Shown: positions 1 to 11,773, counted from the first letter of the stretch. The stretch is DNA of 37,773 nt from an uncultured Alphaproteobacteria bacterium (GCA_937871825.1 CALMOK010000062.1:1984-39756), one strand, 5' to 3'. Translations and numbers: made by a program. The notes: a model not told the origin generated them from the sequence alone.

Positions 1-561
<561 letters not shown>

Positions 562-629
562 TATCGCAAGGGCTTACCCGGACGGCGGATTCCACATCCG
601 AAGCCGCCGCCAGAACCATAGGACGGATC

Positions 630-1028
630 ATGGCCACCTTCACCCTGGAACTGGTCTCGCCCGAGCAACTGCTTTTCACCGGCGAGGTTGAATCCGTCGT
701 GGTTCCGGGAAGTGAGGGCGAGTTCACCGTCCTCAAGGACCACGCACCCATGATGTCGACCCTCAAGCCGGGTCTCGTGACGATCGTCGAAGCTTCGACG
801 CAGCGACGATTGTTCGTTCGCGGTGGCTTCGCCGACGTCAACCCGGCCGGATTGACCATCCTGGCCGAAACAGCTGTCCCGATCGAGGACCTTGATGCCG
901 CGCGTTTCGACGCGGAAATAAAGGCCGCCAACGACGATGTCGCGGGAGCCTCGACCGACGATGGGCGGCGTCTCGCCCAAACCAACCTCGATCAGCTTCG
1001 CAACCTGCGATCGGCGCTGTCGCTCTAA
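630..1028 (+). CDS. atpC: ATP synthase F1 subunit epsilon
   Basis: 132 aa, [48 protein letters not shown]; position right after atpD. Confidence 0.97.
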   Translation: MATFTLELVSPEQLLFTGEVESVVVPGSEGEFTVLKDHAPMMSTLKPGLVTIVEASTQRRLFVRGGFADVNPAGLTILAETAVPIEDLDAARFDAEIKAANDDVAGASTDDGRRLAQTNLDQLRNLRSALSL

Positions 1029-1030
1029 GG

Positions 1031-1537
1031 TCAGGCGGTGGCAAATCGTCCGAACGCCTCGACAACGCGTTCGTAGGTGCCTCGCTTGTGGGGCATGACC
1101 TTGGCGGGCAGGCTCGAAAGCGGAAGCCACGCCCAGTCGATGAACTCGGGCCTGACACCGCCGACGGGATCGAGGACGTTGATGGCCGCTTCGTCACCCG
1201 TGAAGCGGAACGCGACCCACTTCTGGGTTTGTCCTCGATAAGCACAAAGGTGGTGCCATGGTCCCGCGTAGGGTGGGAAATCGTACGTACACCAGTCATC
1301 CGTTGCCGCCAGGAAGGTAGCGTCCGTGATACTGGTTTCTTCGGTCAATTCCCGCCGGGCTGCCGCCACGAGGTCTTCGCCAGGATCGATCCCCCCTTGT
1401 GGCATCTGCCATTCGTAGCCGTCTCGAACGGTTTCTGGCCCTGCTCCTCGGCTTCGGCCCGCGAAAACCAGACCAGCCGAATTGAAAAGGGCGATGCCGG
1501 CGTTCGGCCGATAGGGTAGGGTCGGTGTCTCGCCCAT
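1031..1537 (-). CDS. rppH: RNA pyrophosphohydrolase (Nudix family)
   Basis: YRPNAGIALFNSAGLVFAGRSR...WQMPQGGIDPGEDLVAAARRELTEETSI: Nudix box and RppH-type N-terminus. Confidence 0.95.
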   Translation of the reverse strand: MGETPTLPYRPNAGIALFNSAGLVFAGRSRGAGPETVRDGYEWQMPQGGIDPGEDLVAAARRELTEETSITDATFLAATDDWCTYDFPPYAGPWHHLCAYRGQTQKWVAFRFTGDEAAINVLDPVGGVRPEFIDWAWLPLSSLPAKVMPHKRGTYERVVEAFGRFATA

Positions 1538-1570
1538 GGGATACTCCGTTGGCGTGAACCCAACGCCTCC

Positions 1571-3835
1571 TTACAGGAAGCTTTGCGGGTCGACGTCGAT
1601 GTTGACTGTGATATTGCCCCGCGCGGGTGTGACTCGCGTGAGCGTCGCCCGCAGGAAGCCCTGCAGGTCGATAGGGCGGCCCGCCTTGATCAGCAAGCGA
1701 AACCGGTAGCGGCCCCGTACCATGGCCAGCGGTGCTTCGGCGGGGCCGAGAACCAGCAACAGGTTGTCTTCGCCGCTTTTACGCAGAAATGCGACCTGCG
1801 CCAACGCGGCGCGCGCCACCGTGCGGGCATGCACCTCGGCGGCGTTCCGGTCCGTGCCGGACACGATGATGGCCGCGAGCCGCCCGAAAGGGGGAAGCTC
1901 GGCCGCCTGTCGGAGTTCGATTTCGGACGAATAGAACCGCTCGGCATCACCCGACAGGAGGGCGCCGATGACCGGGTGGGTCGGCTGGTAGGTTTGGATC
2001 AGCCCGTAACCCGGCGCATCGCCCCGCCCGGCGCGCCCGGTCACTTGTTGAAGGACCTGGAAGGTTCGCTCGCCCGCTCGCGGATCCCCGTTCGCCAAAC
2101 CCACGTCGGCGTCGATCACGCCCACCAGCGTCAGCTTTGGAAAATTATGCCCCTTGGCGACGAGCTGGGTGCCGATCACGATGTCCACCGCACCTTCGGT
2201 GATGGCGGCGAGTTCCGCGCGCAGCCGTGCGATGCCGCCGGGGAAGTCGGAGGAGAGCAATAGAGTCCGGGCGTCCGGAAACAGGCCCGCGACATTCTCG
2301 GCCAGCCGTTCGATGCCCGGCCCGCATGCCACGAGCGAGTCGGTCGACTGGCATTCCGGACATTGGACAGGCCTCGCTTCGGAATGTCCGCAGTGATGGC
2401 AAACCAGACTGCCACGAAAGCGATGTTCCACGAGCCAGGCCGAGCATTGGGGGCAGCGAAACCGATACCCGCAGGTTCGGCAGAGCGTCAGGGGCGCGTA
2501 GCCGCGCCTGTTGAGAAACAGGAGGCTTTGCTCGCCGCGCCCAAGCGTTTCCCGCATGGCGTCGAGCAGGGGCGGGGCGATCCACTGCCCCCGCGCGGGG
2601 GGCGTCGCCCGCAGGTCCACGGCCCGCAAGGCCGGCATGGTTCGACCGCCGAAACGGGCCGGCAATCGGAGGTGGGTGTAGCGGCCACGCTCGGCGTTGA
2701 CCCGCGTCTCGATGGACGGCGTCGCAGAGGCGAGGATGACGGCCGCGCCTTCGAGCCGCCCACGCACCACGGCCATGTCTCGCGCGTGATAGGCGACGCC
2801 GTCCTCCTGCTTGTAGGCGGACTCATGCTCCTCATCGACGATGATGAGGCCGAGGTTGTCGAAAGGGAGGAACAGGCTCGACCGGGCGCCGGCCATGACC
2901 CGGACTTCGCCACTCGCCACGGCCGACCAAAGTTTGACGCGCTTTCGGCCACCGACCTCCGAATGCCACTCCGCGGGAGGCACACCAAACCGCGCCTCGA
3001 AGCGGCCGAGGAATTGCGACGTCAGGGCAATTTCCGGCAGAAGGATAAGAACCTGGCGACCGGCCTTCAAGGTCGCCGCCACGGCCTCGAAATACACATC
3101 GGTCTTGCCGGCTCCTGTCACCCCTTCCAACAGGGTGACCGAGAAAGCGCCAGCGTCGACCACCTGCCGCAAGGCCCTTGCCGCATCCTCCTGCGCACGA
3201 TCCAGCCGTCGCGGCGCGAAGTCGGGATCGGGTTTGCCGACCAATGGTTCGGGCCGCAGGGGCTCGGCGAGGAGAACCCCTTCCGTTGCCAGCCCGTCGA
3301 TCACGCCCGGCCCGCAGCCGGCGGCCGCCGCGAGGGCCGACTTGCCCAAGGGCTCGTGATCGGCAAGGGCTTGCAGCACCCGGGTTCGCGCTGGCGTCGA
3401 TCGCGCCGGGGCGAGGCCGCTGCGCCTGAAGCCGAGTCGTATCACCTCCGTGCCCTCGTGTTCGGCCGCTCGCACCGCCATGCGCAGGACCATGCCGCGC
3501 GGCATCATGGTCCAGCGGGCGATCCAGTCGATCAGGTCACGCAGAGGCTTGCGGAGAGCGGTCACGGGTCGCCGCCCGAGGACGGATTTCAGGTTGGCGC
3601 CGCCGCCGGGCGTACGCTCGACGGACCAAACCACGCCAACGGTCTGACGCGTGCCGAGTGGAATATCGACGAGGTCCCCGGGGCCCACATCCAGCCCTGC
3701 CGGAACCCGGTAGGAGTAGGTCTGGTCGACCGCGACCGGCACCAGAACATCGACAATCGTGACCGCGTCTGGAGCGACATTGGCCGAGGCGGTGATGGGC
3801 TCGCGGTCATTGGTTGGTCCGGCGCTCGCCATCAA
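1571..3835 (-). CDS. priA: Primosomal protein N' (replication restart helicase PriA)
   Basis: GVTGAGKTDVYFEAV Walker A, DEEHESAYKQED, paired zinc-binding cysteines (CRTCGYRFRCPQCSAWL...CHHCGH...CPEC), GTQLVAKGHNFPKLTLVGVIDAD, QVTGRAGRG. Confidence 0.97.
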   Translation of the reverse strand: MMASAGPTNDREPITASANVAPDAVTIVDVLVPVAVDQTYSYRVPAGLDVGPGDLVDIPLGTRQTVGVVWSVERTPGGGANLKSVLGRRPVTALRKPLRDLIDWIARWTMMPRGMVLRMAVRAAEHEGTEVIRLGFRRSGLAPARSTPARTRVLQALADHEPLGKSALAAAAGCGPGVIDGLATEGVLLAEPLRPEPLVGKPDPDFAPRRLDRAQEDAARALRQVVDAGAFSVTLLEGVTGAGKTDVYFEAVAATLKAGRQVLILLPEIALTSQFLGRFEARFGVPPAEWHSEVGGRKRVKLWSAVASGEVRVMAGARSSLFLPFDNLGLIIVDEEHESAYKQEDGVAYHARDMAVVRGRLEGAAVILASATPSIETRVNAERGRYTHLRLPARFGGRTMPALRAVDLRATPPARGQWIAPPLLDAMRETLGRGEQSLLFLNRRGYAPLTLCRTCGYRFRCPQCSAWLVEHRFRGSLVCHHCGHSEARPVQCPECQSTDSLVACGPGIERLAENVAGLFPDARTLLLSSDFPGGIARLRAELAAITEGAVDIVIGTQLVAKGHNFPKLTLVGVIDADVGLANGDPRAGERTFQVLQQVTGRAGRGDAPGYGLIQTYQPTHPVIGALLSGDAERFYSSEIELRQAAELPPFGRLAAIIVSGTDRNAAEVHARTVARAALAQVAFLRKSGEDNLLLVLGPAEAPLAMVRGRYRFRLLIKAGRPIDLQGFLRATLTRVTPARGNITVNIDVDPQSFL

Positions 3836-3859
3836 GGGGGTGCAGCCCTCCCGGTCGAT

Positions 3860-4819
3860 TCAGAAGCGCAGGTTGAAGACGCGATGAGGAACAAGAGCCC
3901 CCTGCTCGATAGGTCCGAACGCCACCACCACGCCGCCGCAACTGGCGTAGGCCATGCCACCTGCCGGAGCGTTTCGTCCCAGCAACACGAGGCTCTGGCC
4001 GCGTCGAAGATGGGCCGCGGCATCGCGCGTGACAACGACGTGGGGAACCTCGCCCAACCCCGCCTCGACCGGCAGAAGATGATCGAAGGGTGCGGCATCG
4101 TCGGCCTCCAGTGCCGCGAGCGGGACCGAATGGCTTTCCGACAAGGGGCCGACCCGCGTGCGGCGCAGGGCGGTCACATGGCCAAAACAGCCGAGAGCCT
4201 CGCCGAGGTCGCGCGCGATCGCCCGCACATAGGTGCCCTTGCCGCATTTGGCTTCGAACACCGCCTCGTCTCCGTTGAACGAGACGAGATCGAGCGCGTG
4301 AACGGTGATCGGGCGCGCTGCGAGTTCGACGATCTCCCCCTCACGGGCGCGATCGTAGGCGCGTTCGCCGTTGACCTTGATGGCGGAAAAAGCGGGGGGG
4401 CGCTGCATCAGCACGCCGGTGAACTGAGGCAGCAGGTCCTCGATCGCCTCGCGGGTGGGTCGTCGGTCCGATGAGGCGACGACGCGGCCTTCCGTGTCGT
4501 CGGTGTCGGTCTGCGAGCCCCATTGGACGCGGAACCGATAGGCCTTCTCGCCGTCCTGGACGAACGGCACAGTCTTGGTGGCTTCCCCGAAGGCGATCGG
4601 AAGCAGTCCGGACGCCAGCGGGTCGAGGGTGCCGGCGTGACCCGCCTTTTTGGCATTGAAGATGCGCTTCATGCAGCTGACGGCATGGGTCGACGTCATG
4701 CCAACGGGCTTGTCGAGCACCAGCCATCCGTTCACCTCGCCCCGCTTTGACCGGAACTGGGTTCTTGGCGCAACATCATCCGTCGGTACCGGTGCGGTCT
4801 CGTGTTCGTTGGCTGTCAT
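3860..4819 (-). CDS. truB: tRNA pseudouridine(55) synthase TruB
   Basis: GWLVLDKPVGMTSTHAVSCMKRIFNAKKAGHAGTLDPLASGLLPIAFGEATK; catalytic GTLDPLASG motif. Confidence 0.97.
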   Translation of the reverse strand: MTANEHETAPVPTDDVAPRTQFRSKRGEVNGWLVLDKPVGMTSTHAVSCMKRIFNAKKAGHAGTLDPLASGLLPIAFGEATKTVPFVQDGEKAYRFRVQWGSQTDTDDTEGRVVASSDRRPTREAIEDLLPQFTGVLMQRPPAFSAIKVNGERAYDRAREGEIVELAARPITVHALDLVSFNGDEAVFEAKCGKGTYVRAIARDLGEALGCFGHVTALRRTRVGPLSESHSVPLAALEADDAAPFDHLLPVEAGLGEVPHVVVTRDAAAHLRRGQSLVLLGRNAPAGGMAYASCGGVVVAFGPIEQGALVPHRVFNLRF

Positions 4820-4851
4820 GCGATGGGTCGAGTCACTTTAAAGGGATACCG

Positions 4852-4869
4852 ATCCGCGCTGTCGCGGAT
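4852..4869 (-). other. Intercistronic hairpin between rbfA and truB
   Basis: Plus strand ATCCGCG-CTGT-CGCGGAT: perfect 7-bp inverted repeat with 4-nt loop in the rbfA-truB gap. No T-run follows. Confidence 0.5.
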
Positions 4870-4907
4870 GGCCGGATGCGGCGTCACTCTCACGCGTTCG
4901 GCCCGGA

Positions 4908-5312
4908 CTACTCGTCGTCGTCGAGCACCGCGAGGTCGCGCTGGACTGCGGGCGAGGACAGGAGGGCGTCGATCCGCGACGATTTCTCGAAGCTTTCGTC
5001 GGCCAGGAAGCGGATGTCGGGCGCGAAGCGCAGGTTGACCTTGTGGGCCAGTTCCGTCCGGATGATCTTGCGCTGCTTATCCAAGGCCGCCAAGACCGGG
5101 GCCATGTCCTTGCCGCCCAGCGGCATGACGAAAACCGTGGCCAGCTTCAAATCCGGCGACATCCGGACTTCCGGCACCGTGATGACATGCCCGTCCAACA
5201 CCGGATCGTTGGCGACGCCGCGCGACAGGATGTCCGCCACCACATGGCGGACGACCTCGCCGACCCGAAGCATGCGCTGCGACGGCCCGGACGCGGATTG
5301 ATGCTTGGCCAT
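4908..5312 (-). CDS. rbfA: 30S ribosome-binding factor RbfA
   Basis: [22 protein letters not shown]...[25 protein letters not shown]; between infB and truB. Confidence 0.95.
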   Translation of the reverse strand: MAKHQSASGPSQRMLRVGEVVRHVVADILSRGVANDPVLDGHVITVPEVRMSPDLKLATVFVMPLGGKDMAPVLAALDKQRKIIRTELAHKVNLRFAPDIRFLADESFEKSSRIDALLSSPAVQRDLAVLDDDE

Positions 5313-5374
5313 GATCCGCCTTTCGATGTTCGACGAGGATGGGGTTTTCGCGTCGTTCCATGACCGGAACGGAT

Positions 5375-5404
5375 CGGGGCCGCACCTTTGCGGATGCGGC
5401 CCCG
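5375..5404 (-). other. Intercistronic hairpin downstream of infB, upstream of rbfA
   Basis: CGGGGCCGCA-(10 nt)-TGCGGCCCCG: perfect 10-bp inverted repeat beginning about 25 nt after the infB stop. No T-run follows. Confidence 0.6.
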
Positions 5405-5429
5405 GGTGGCCTGACCTGTTCGAGCCTGA

Positions 5430-8400
5430 TCAGAGGTAACGCTTCTCGGAATGCACGAGGTAGCACTCGATCACGTCGTTCGGGCGCATGTCCTGGTAAT
5501 GCTCGAACGCCATGCCGCATTCCTGTCCGGCGACCACGTCCTTCACTTCATCCTTGAAGCGCTTGAGCGTCGAAAGCTTGCCCTCGTGAACCACGACGTT
5601 GTCGCGGATCAGGCGGACGTGGGCGCCGCGTTGCACGGTGCCGTCCGTCACGCGGCAACCAGCGACCTTGCCGACCTTCGAGATGTTGAACACTTCCAGG
5701 ATGGTCGCGTTGCCCAGCATTTCTTCCCGCAACGTCGGCGGCAACATGCCGGACATGGCGGCCTTCACGTCATCCACGAGATTGTAGATGATGTTGTAGT
5801 AGCGAACCTCGATGCCGACCTGCTCGGCCAAGCTGCGGGCTTCCTTGTGGGCTCGGACGTTGAAGCCCAGCACCACGGCGTGGGACGCTTCTGCCAGCGT
5901 GATGTCGGACTCGGTGATCCCGCCGACGCCGGCGTGAACCACGCGGGCGGCGACCTCCTCGGTTCCGAGCTTGTCCAGCGTGGCCATGATCGCCTCGACC
6001 GATCCCTGGACGTCGCCCTTGATGACGAGCGGGAATTCTTTGCGGCCAGCCGTCCTCAACTGGCTCATCATATCGGCGAGAGAGCCCCGCACCGATCCGC
6101 CGCGTGCCGCCAGCTTCTCGCGCTTCTGTCGCTCGCGGTATTCCGTGATCTCGCGGGCCCGCGCCTCAGATTCGACCACCGCCACGCGATCGCCAGCGTC
6201 AGGGGCGCCCGAAAAGCCCAGCACCTCGACGGGCAGGGACGGACCCGCCTCGCCGACCGTTTCGCCTTTGTCGTCGATCAGCGCGCGAACGCGCCCGGAT
6301 TGCGAGCCCGCCACGATAAGATCGCCAACCTTCAGGGTGCCGCGCTGCACCAGCACGGTGGCGACGGGGCCTCGACCCCGGTCGAGGCGCGCCTCGATCA
6401 CGGTCCCCTCGCCGGCCCGGTCGGCATTCGCCTTGAGGTCGAGCAGTTCGGCCTGCAACTCGATGCCTTCGAGCAGCTTGTCGAGATTGGTCTTCTTGGT
6501 CGCCGACACCTCGACCTCGAGCGTGTCGCCGCCCATGGTTTCGGTCTGCACGTCGTACTGCAGCAGTTCGGCGCGCACCCGCTCGGGCTTGGCGTCGCTC
6601 TTATCGATCTTGTTGATGGCGACGATGATCGGCACACCCGCAGCCCGCGCGTGGGAGATGGCCTCCGCGGTTTGCGGCATCACGCCATCGTCGGCCGCCA
6701 CAACCAGCACGACGATGTCGGTCACCTTCGCGCCGCGCGCCCGCATAGCCGTAAAGGCCGCGTGGCCCGGCGTATCGATGAAGGTGATCGGCTTGCCGCC
6801 GGGCGCCATGACCTGATAGGCGCCGATATGCTGGGTGATGCCGCCCGCCTCGCCCGACACGACGTTCTCGTGACGGATCGCGTCGAGCAGCGAGGTCTTG
6901 CCATGGTCGACGTGACCCATGATGGTAACCACCGGGGGGCGCGACACCAGATGGGCATCTTCGTCCGGCGTGTCGAACAGACCTTCCTCGACGTCCGACT
7001 CGGCGACGCGGCGCACCGTGTGCCCCATGTCCTCGGCCAGCAATTGGGCGGTATCGGCATCGATCACGTCCGTGATCTTCACCATCTCGCCCTGTTTCAT
7101 GAGCAGGCGAATGACGTCGACCCCGCGTTCCGACATGCGGTTGGCGAGTTCCTGAATGGTGATCGTCTCAGGCAGCACGATTTCGCGGGACAATTTCTCC
7201 TTCGGCTCGTTGCCGAACCCCTTCAGGCGTTGGGTGCGGCGGCGGAAAGCCGCGACGGACCGCGACCGCTCCTCTTCCTCCGAGGTTGCGCTGGTCACCG
7301 TCAAGCGGCCCCGGTTGCGCGGGTCCGCGCCGCGCGTCGGCTTGGGCGGCAGAACCACCTTCGTGGGCATGGCGGGGCGAAGCAGGCGGCGCGCGCCGTC
7401 CTCCTCGCCCGGCTTGGCCGCCGTAGCTCCGGCAACCCCGAGCGGCCGGCGCACACCGGCCGCATCCGTGCCGACGTTGCGGCGACGGGCTTCTTCCTCA
7501 GCCTTGCGCTTCGCTTCCGTTTCAACGACGCGACGCGCATCTTCCTCGCGCTTGCGCGCTTCGGCGGCTTCCCGCTCAGCCTTTTCGATGACGTCCCGTT
7601 CGGCCCGGAGGATCGCATCGGCTTCGGCCCGACGACGATCTTCCTCCTCGCGCGATTTCGCGCCGATCAGCGCGCGCGCCCGGGCCTCACGCTCTTCCTC
7701 GGTCAACGTCCGCAGGACGACACCGGTTTGAGGACGGCCTGGCGCGGCCGGCTTGACAACCGGGGCGACCGGACGCGGTCCGGCTGAAGCCGGGCGAGCA
7801 GTCGGCGCAGTGGCCCCTGCCGCGGGACGACCCTGGAGGGACGATGGCCGGGTGGTCGTCGAGAACGAACGGCTTGGTTGCGACGTTACGGTTGGACGGA
7901 CAACGCCGGTTTGAGTGGTGGCGGACCTCGCTTCGGCGGGCGCGGGCGGCGCTGGCTCAGGCACGCTCGCGGCGACGACCGGCGCGGCTGGTGGCATCTC
8001 GGCGGCGACGGGCTCGGCTTGCAGGGGAGCGACCTGCGGTTGAACCGCGACCGGCTCCGGCACTGCCGCCGGGGTAGCGGGGGCCTCCCGCTCGGCCTGC
8101 TCGCGTGTGGCTGCTTCCTCGCGGGCCTTCTGGACGCGGACATCGCGAGCCAGCGCGTCACGGGCCTGCGCTTCACGCAAGGCTTCGCGGACCTGGGCTT
8201 CCCGTGCGGTCGGTTCGCGAGCGGGGGCAGGCGAAGCCACCGTCGCCTGACGGGGCGCGACCGTGTCGCGGGCCGGGGCGGGCGCGACTACCGGCGACGC
8301 TTCGCGCGGGGCCACTTCGCCAGGACCCAAAACGCGGCGCTTCACTTTTTCGACCACGACCTGCTTGGTTCGGCCGTGAGAAAAGCTTTGACGAACAGTT

Positions 8401-8486
8401 CCCTGCTCGGCCGGGCGCTTCAGCGACAACGTTTTTGTCGGAGCGACGGTCAAAGTCTTTTCACCACCGTTATTCGGTTCACTCAT
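5430..8486 (-). CDS. infB: Translation initiation factor IF-2
   Basis: G-domain [40 protein letters not shown]; long Ala/Pro and Arg/Glu-rich N-terminal extension typical of alphaproteobacterial IF2. Confidence 0.98.
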   Translation of the reverse strand: MSEPNNGGEKTLTVAPTKTLSLKRPAEQGTVRQSFSHGRTKQVVVEKVKRRVLGPGEVAPREASPVVAPAPARDTVAPRQATVASPAPAREPTAREAQVREALREAQARDALARDVRVQKAREEAATREQAEREAPATPAAVPEPVAVQPQVAPLQAEPVAAEMPPAAPVVAASVPEPAPPAPAEARSATTQTGVVRPTVTSQPSRSFSTTTRPSSLQGRPAAGATAPTARPASAGPRPVAPVVKPAAPGRPQTGVVLRTLTEEEREARARALIGAKSREEEDRRRAEADAILRAERDVIEKAEREAAEARKREEDARRVVETEAKRKAEEEARRRNVGTDAAGVRRPLGVAGATAAKPGEEDGARRLLRPAMPTKVVLPPKPTRGADPRNRGRLTVTSATSEEEERSRSVAAFRRRTQRLKGFGNEPKEKLSREIVLPETITIQELANRMSERGVDVIRLLMKQGEMVKITDVIDADTAQLLAEDMGHTVRRVAESDVEEGLFDTPDEDAHLVSRPPVVTIMGHVDHGKTSLLDAIRHENVVSGEAGGITQHIGAYQVMAPGGKPITFIDTPGHAAFTAMRARGAKVTDIVVLVVAADDGVMPQTAEAISHARAAGVPIIVAINKIDKSDAKPERVRAELLQYDVQTETMGGDTLEVEVSATKKTNLDKLLEGIELQAELLDLKANADRAGEGTVIEARLDRGRGPVATVLVQRGTLKVGDLIVAGSQSGRVRALIDDKGETVGEAGPSLPVEVLGFSGAPDAGDRVAVVESEARAREITEYRERQKREKLAARGGSVRGSLADMMSQLRTAGRKEFPLVIKGDVQGSVEAIMATLDKLGTEEVAARVVHAGVGGITESDITLAEASHAVVLGFNVRAHKEARSLAEQVGIEVRYYNIIYNLVDDVKAAMSGMLPPTLREEMLGNATILEVFNISKVGKVAGCRVTDGTVQRGAHVRLIRDNVVVHEGKLSTLKRFKDEVKDVVAGQECGMAFEHYQDMRPNDVIECYLVHSEKRYL

Positions 8487-8588
8487 CAGCTAATTGTCCC
8501 AAGGGCCATGGTGCCCATGCCTGAAATCGAACATGCGGGCACCAGGGGGTGCCGCACTTGAACTCTTGCGGATGATCTCCGCCGCGGT

Positions 8589-9293
8589 CTAAGTCTCGTT
8601 GAGAGCCGCATCACCGGAAGTCGCGGGATCCGCAGCTTCGATGGGCCGTTCTGGGCTTACACCGCGAAAATGGCCGAGCCGAGCCGCGCGCTCGAGAAAT
8701 GCCTCGCTCACACCGCCCTCTAGTAGACCGACATGTATCACATTTGAGCGTCCCAATGCCAAATCCAATTGGCTGGACACAAAAAATTGTACACGGGCCA
8801 TTTCGTCCCGGCCGTCCGGCCATGTTCGGCGCGCGACGGCTTCGGTTTTCCTGATCCCGTCGGCTCGGCCGTCAGCGGCGTGGATCAGCCCCACCAGGGT
8901 GCGTCGCTCGATCGCGGCCTCGACCTTGGCGGCACCGGCGACGATCTGGCCCGCCTTGTTGGCGAGGGCGAGCGACTGCAGGGCGTCCCGTTCCAGGAGG
9001 GCATCGACCTGGCCGACGAGGTCCGGGGCGACACCGACATCCCGCTTGAACGCTCGGGCGAAGGCCTTCCGCTTGATCGCCTGCTCAAGGACGGCCTTTG
9101 CCGCCGTGACCCAGGCGCCCCGTCCAGGCAGACGGTTGCGGATATCCGGCACCACCGCTCCATCCGGTCCCACAACGAAGCGAATCAGCGCCGCGGGGGA
9201 ACCTTTCTGCCGCGTGACGACGCAGGTCCGCTCCGGACCTTTCTCGTCCTCGGCGATATCCGTCTCGTCATCCAAGCCGCGCTCGTCGTCCAA
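8589..9293 (-). CDS. RNA-binding protein, YlxR (DUF448) family; TTG start
   Basis: ERTCVVTRQKGSPAALIRFVVGPDGAVVPDIRNRLPGRGAWVTA: YlxR signature; between nusA and infB as in most bacteria. The start at 9293 reads TTG on the minus strand. Confidence 0.9.
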   Translation of the reverse strand: MDDERGLDDETDIAEDEKGPERTCVVTRQKGSPAALIRFVVGPDGAVVPDIRNRLPGRGAWVTAAKAVLEQAIKRKAFARAFKRDVGVAPDLVGQVDALLERDALQSLALANKAGQIVAGAAKVEAAIERRTLVGLIHAADGRADGIRKTEAVARRTWPDGRDEMARVQFFVSSQLDLALGRSNVIHVGLLEGGVSEAFLERAARLGHFRGVSPERPIEAADPATSGDAALNET

Positions 9294-9299
9294 GCCGCG
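9264..9299 (-). repeat. 18-bp tandem duplication spanning the ylxR start codon
   Basis: ctcgtcatccaagccgcg / ctcgtcgtccaagccgcg, 17/18 identical, head-to-tail. Confidence 0.85.
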
Positions 9300-9303
9300 A
9301 TCC

Positions 9304-10893
9304 TCAATCCTGCAAGGCTTCGGCTTCGGCCTCGTCGGCCTCGGGCTGGGCTTCGACCCATCCGGCCAGCACGCGCGCTTCCATGATCATGGCTTCGGCA
9401 TCCTCGCGGGACAGTTCGAAATCATCGAGGTAGCCGCCGTGCCGCGTCGTTTCCCCATCCTTGCGCTCCGACCAGCCGACGAGGTCGTCGGTGGCGCAGC
9501 CGGCGAGGTCGTCGATTGACTTCACGTCGTTCTCGCCAAGCTTCACCAAGATGGCCGAGGTGATGCCATTCACCTGCTTCAGGGCATCGTCGACACCAAG
9601 TTCCCGGCGCTTGCTGTCGAAGCCTTCCTCGATTCGCGCCAGGTTGTCGCGCGCCCGCATCTGGATCTCCTGCGCGGTGTCCTCGTCGAACCCTTCGATG
9701 GCGCTGATCTCGGATGGTTCCACGAAGGCGATCTCCTCGACGGTCCGGAAGCCCTCGGACGCCAGCAGCTGGCCAACCACTTCGTCGACGTCGAGGGTTT
9801 CCATGAACAGGGCCGTGCGGCTGACGAACTCCTTCTGACGGCGCTCGGACTCCTCGGCCTCGGTCAGGATGTCGATGTCCCAGCCGGTCAACTGCGAGGC
9901 GAGACGGACATTCTGTCCGCGCCGCCCGATCGCGAGCGACAATTGGTCATCCGGTACCACGACCTCGATGCGCGAGCTGTCCTCGTCGAGCACGACCTTG
10001 ACGACCTCGGCGGGCTGCAGCGCGTTGACGATGAAGGTGGCCGAATCGGCCGACCAGGGAATGATGTCGATCTTCTCGCCCTGCAACTCGTTCACCACGG
10101 CTTGCACGCGCGAGCCGCGCATGCCGACGCAGGCGCCCACCGGATCGATGGAAGAATCGCGCGACGTCACCCCGATCTTGGCGCGCGATCCGGGATCCCG
10201 CGCCACCGTCTTGATCTCGATGATGCCGTCGTAGATTTCCGGCACCTCCTGGGTGAACAGCTTGGCCATGAATTGCGGATGGGTGCGCGACAGGAAGATC
10301 TGCGGCCCGCGCTGTTCCCGGCGCACGTCGTACACATAGGCGCGGATGCGATCGCCAGGCCGGAAAGTTTCGCGCGGGATCATCTCGTCGCGTCGAACGA
10401 TCGCCTCGCCGCGCCCGAGGTCGATGACCACGTTGCCGTATTCCACGCGCTTGACGATGCCGTTGATGACGTCGCCGATCCGCTCCTTGTACTCGTCATA
10501 CTGCCGGTCGCGCTCGGCTTCGCGCACCTTCTGCACGATGACCTGCTTGGCCGATTGGGCGGCGATGCGGCCGAAGTCGAATGGCGGCAGCGTTTCGGAA
10601 ATCCAGTCGCCCTCCTGGGCCGCCGGGTTCTTGCGCCGGGCCTCATCCAACGTGATGTGGATGGCGTCGTTTTCCACCTCGTCGACCACGAGCAGCAGCC
10701 GCGAGAACCTGATCTCCCCGGTTTTCGGGTTGATCTCGGCGCGAACCTCGGTTTCCTGCCCGTAGCGCGAGCGCGCCGCCTTCTGCATCGCGTCCTCCAT
10801 CGAGGCGAGGACGATCTGGCGGTCGATCGATTTCTCCCGGGCGACCGCGTCGGCGATCTGCAGAAGTTCGAGTCTGTTGGCGCTCACGGCCAT
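9304..10893 (-). CDS. nusA: Transcription termination/antitermination factor NusA
   Basis: [46 protein letters not shown]1/KH region [33 protein letters not shown]-terminal helix-hairpin-helix acidic repeats. Confidence 0.98.
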   Translation of the reverse strand: MAVSANRLELLQIADAVAREKSIDRQIVLASMEDAMQKAARSRYGQETEVRAEINPKTGEIRFSRLLLVVDEVENDAIHITLDEARRKNPAAQEGDWISETLPPFDFGRIAAQSAKQVIVQKVREAERDRQYDEYKERIGDVINGIVKRVEYGNVVIDLGRGEAIVRRDEMIPRETFRPGDRIRAYVYDVRREQRGPQIFLSRTHPQFMAKLFTQEVPEIYDGIIEIKTVARDPGSRAKIGVTSRDSSIDPVGACVGMRGSRVQAVVNELQGEKIDIIPWSADSATFIVNALQPAEVVKVVLDEDSSRIEVVVPDDQLSLAIGRRGQNVRLASQLTGWDIDILTEAEESERRQKEFVSRTALFMETLDVDEVVGQLLASEGFRTVEEIAFVEPSEISAIEGFDEDTAQEIQMRARDNLARIEEGFDSKRRELGVDDALKQVNGITSAILVKLGENDVKSIDDLAGCATDDLVGWSERKDGETTRHGGYLDDFELSREDAEAMIMEARVLAGWVEAQPEADEAEAEALQD

Positions 10894-10942
10894 GCGGAAT
10901 ACTCCTTGAACGGTTCGTTTCGTAAGGGCGCCTTGCGGCGTT

Positions 10943-11698
10943 TCAGCGACGCCGGGGCGTCTTGATGTCGGCCGGCAGGACGGGTTTCGACTTGTTGCGG
11001 TTGGCGAAGCGGCCCGGACCCCGCGCCACGGTGGGTTGGGGGGCGGCCGTCTCGTCGGCTGGTTCGTTTGCAGGTTCTTGGGCGGGCTCCCCGGCCTGCT
11101 TTTCAGCCCGCAGCGATTGCCGGATCAGGGCGTCGGTCAGCACGAGGCGGGCATCTTCGATCATATCGAAGGGCAACACGACCTCCGACGGCTCGCTCGC
11201 CTTCGCGTCGAGCCGGGTGATCGTCAGGCTGTCGTCACCGACCGCCGCCAGGATCGCGCGAAACCGCCGGCGTCCTTCGAGGGGGGCGGCGAGTTCGATC
11301 TTCGCTTCATGGCCCAGGGCGCGCCGGAAATCCGAAACACGCACCAGCGGGCGGTCGATGCCCGGCGACGACACTTCGAGCCGATAGGCCACCGACAGCG
11401 GGTCGTCGAGGTCGAGCACCGGCGAGATCGCCTTGCTGGCCGCCTCGCAATCCTCGATCATCATGGTGCCGTCCGCCCGCTCGGCCATGATCTGCAGCGT
11501 CGGGTCGTTTCCCGTTGAAACCTTGATCCGCACCAGCCGCAGGGCGAAGTCCGCCAGCACCGGCTCAACCGCGCGGGCGACCCGGGCGGCGACGCCCGTC
11601 TCGGCCGAAAGGCGCGGCTCGTCCAGGCCCGCCTCGACCGGCGGGTCGCCGGCCACGGTGGCGACTGGGGATTGGTGCGCGGGATCGTCCAAAACCAT
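10943..11698 (-). CDS. rimP: Ribosome maturation factor RimP
   Basis: [81 protein letters not shown]. The ATG at 11698 is preferred over the longer ORF start at 11848, because the upstream part overlaps a terminator-bearing leader. Confidence 0.95.
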   Translation of the reverse strand: MVLDDPAHQSPVATVAGDPPVEAGLDEPRLSAETGVAARVARAVEPVLADFALRLVRIKVSTGNDPTLQIMAERADGTMMIEDCEAASKAISPVLDLDDPLSVAYRLEVSSPGIDRPLVRVSDFRRALGHEAKIELAAPLEGRRRFRAILAAVGDDSLTITRLDAKASEPSEVVLPFDMIEDARLVLTDALIRQSLRAEKQAGEPAQEPANEPADETAAPQPTVARGPGRFANRNKSKPVLPADIKTPRRR

Positions 11699-11773
11699 GA
11701 GCCTCGAAAGAACGCGGCCACCTCGGGAACGGCCAGGCGAGGGGACGCGATCAAGTGCGGAACCGCAGGCAAT

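Noticed and set aside
2363-4474. 703-aa plus-strand ORF antisense to priA/truB
   Set aside because: High-GC codon bias leaves long open antisense frames. The translation is low-complexity (Arg/Gly/His/Asp-rich) with no family motif, while the minus strand encodes clear PriA and TruB.
5451-7787. 778-aa plus-strand ORF antisense to infB
   Set aside because: Mirror frame of infB codons; no recognisable domain and no independent start context.
8534-8556. GGCACC/GGTGCC inverted repeat upstream of infB
   Set aside because: Six-bp stem in a GC-rich gap; expected by chance and not extended by flanking pairs.
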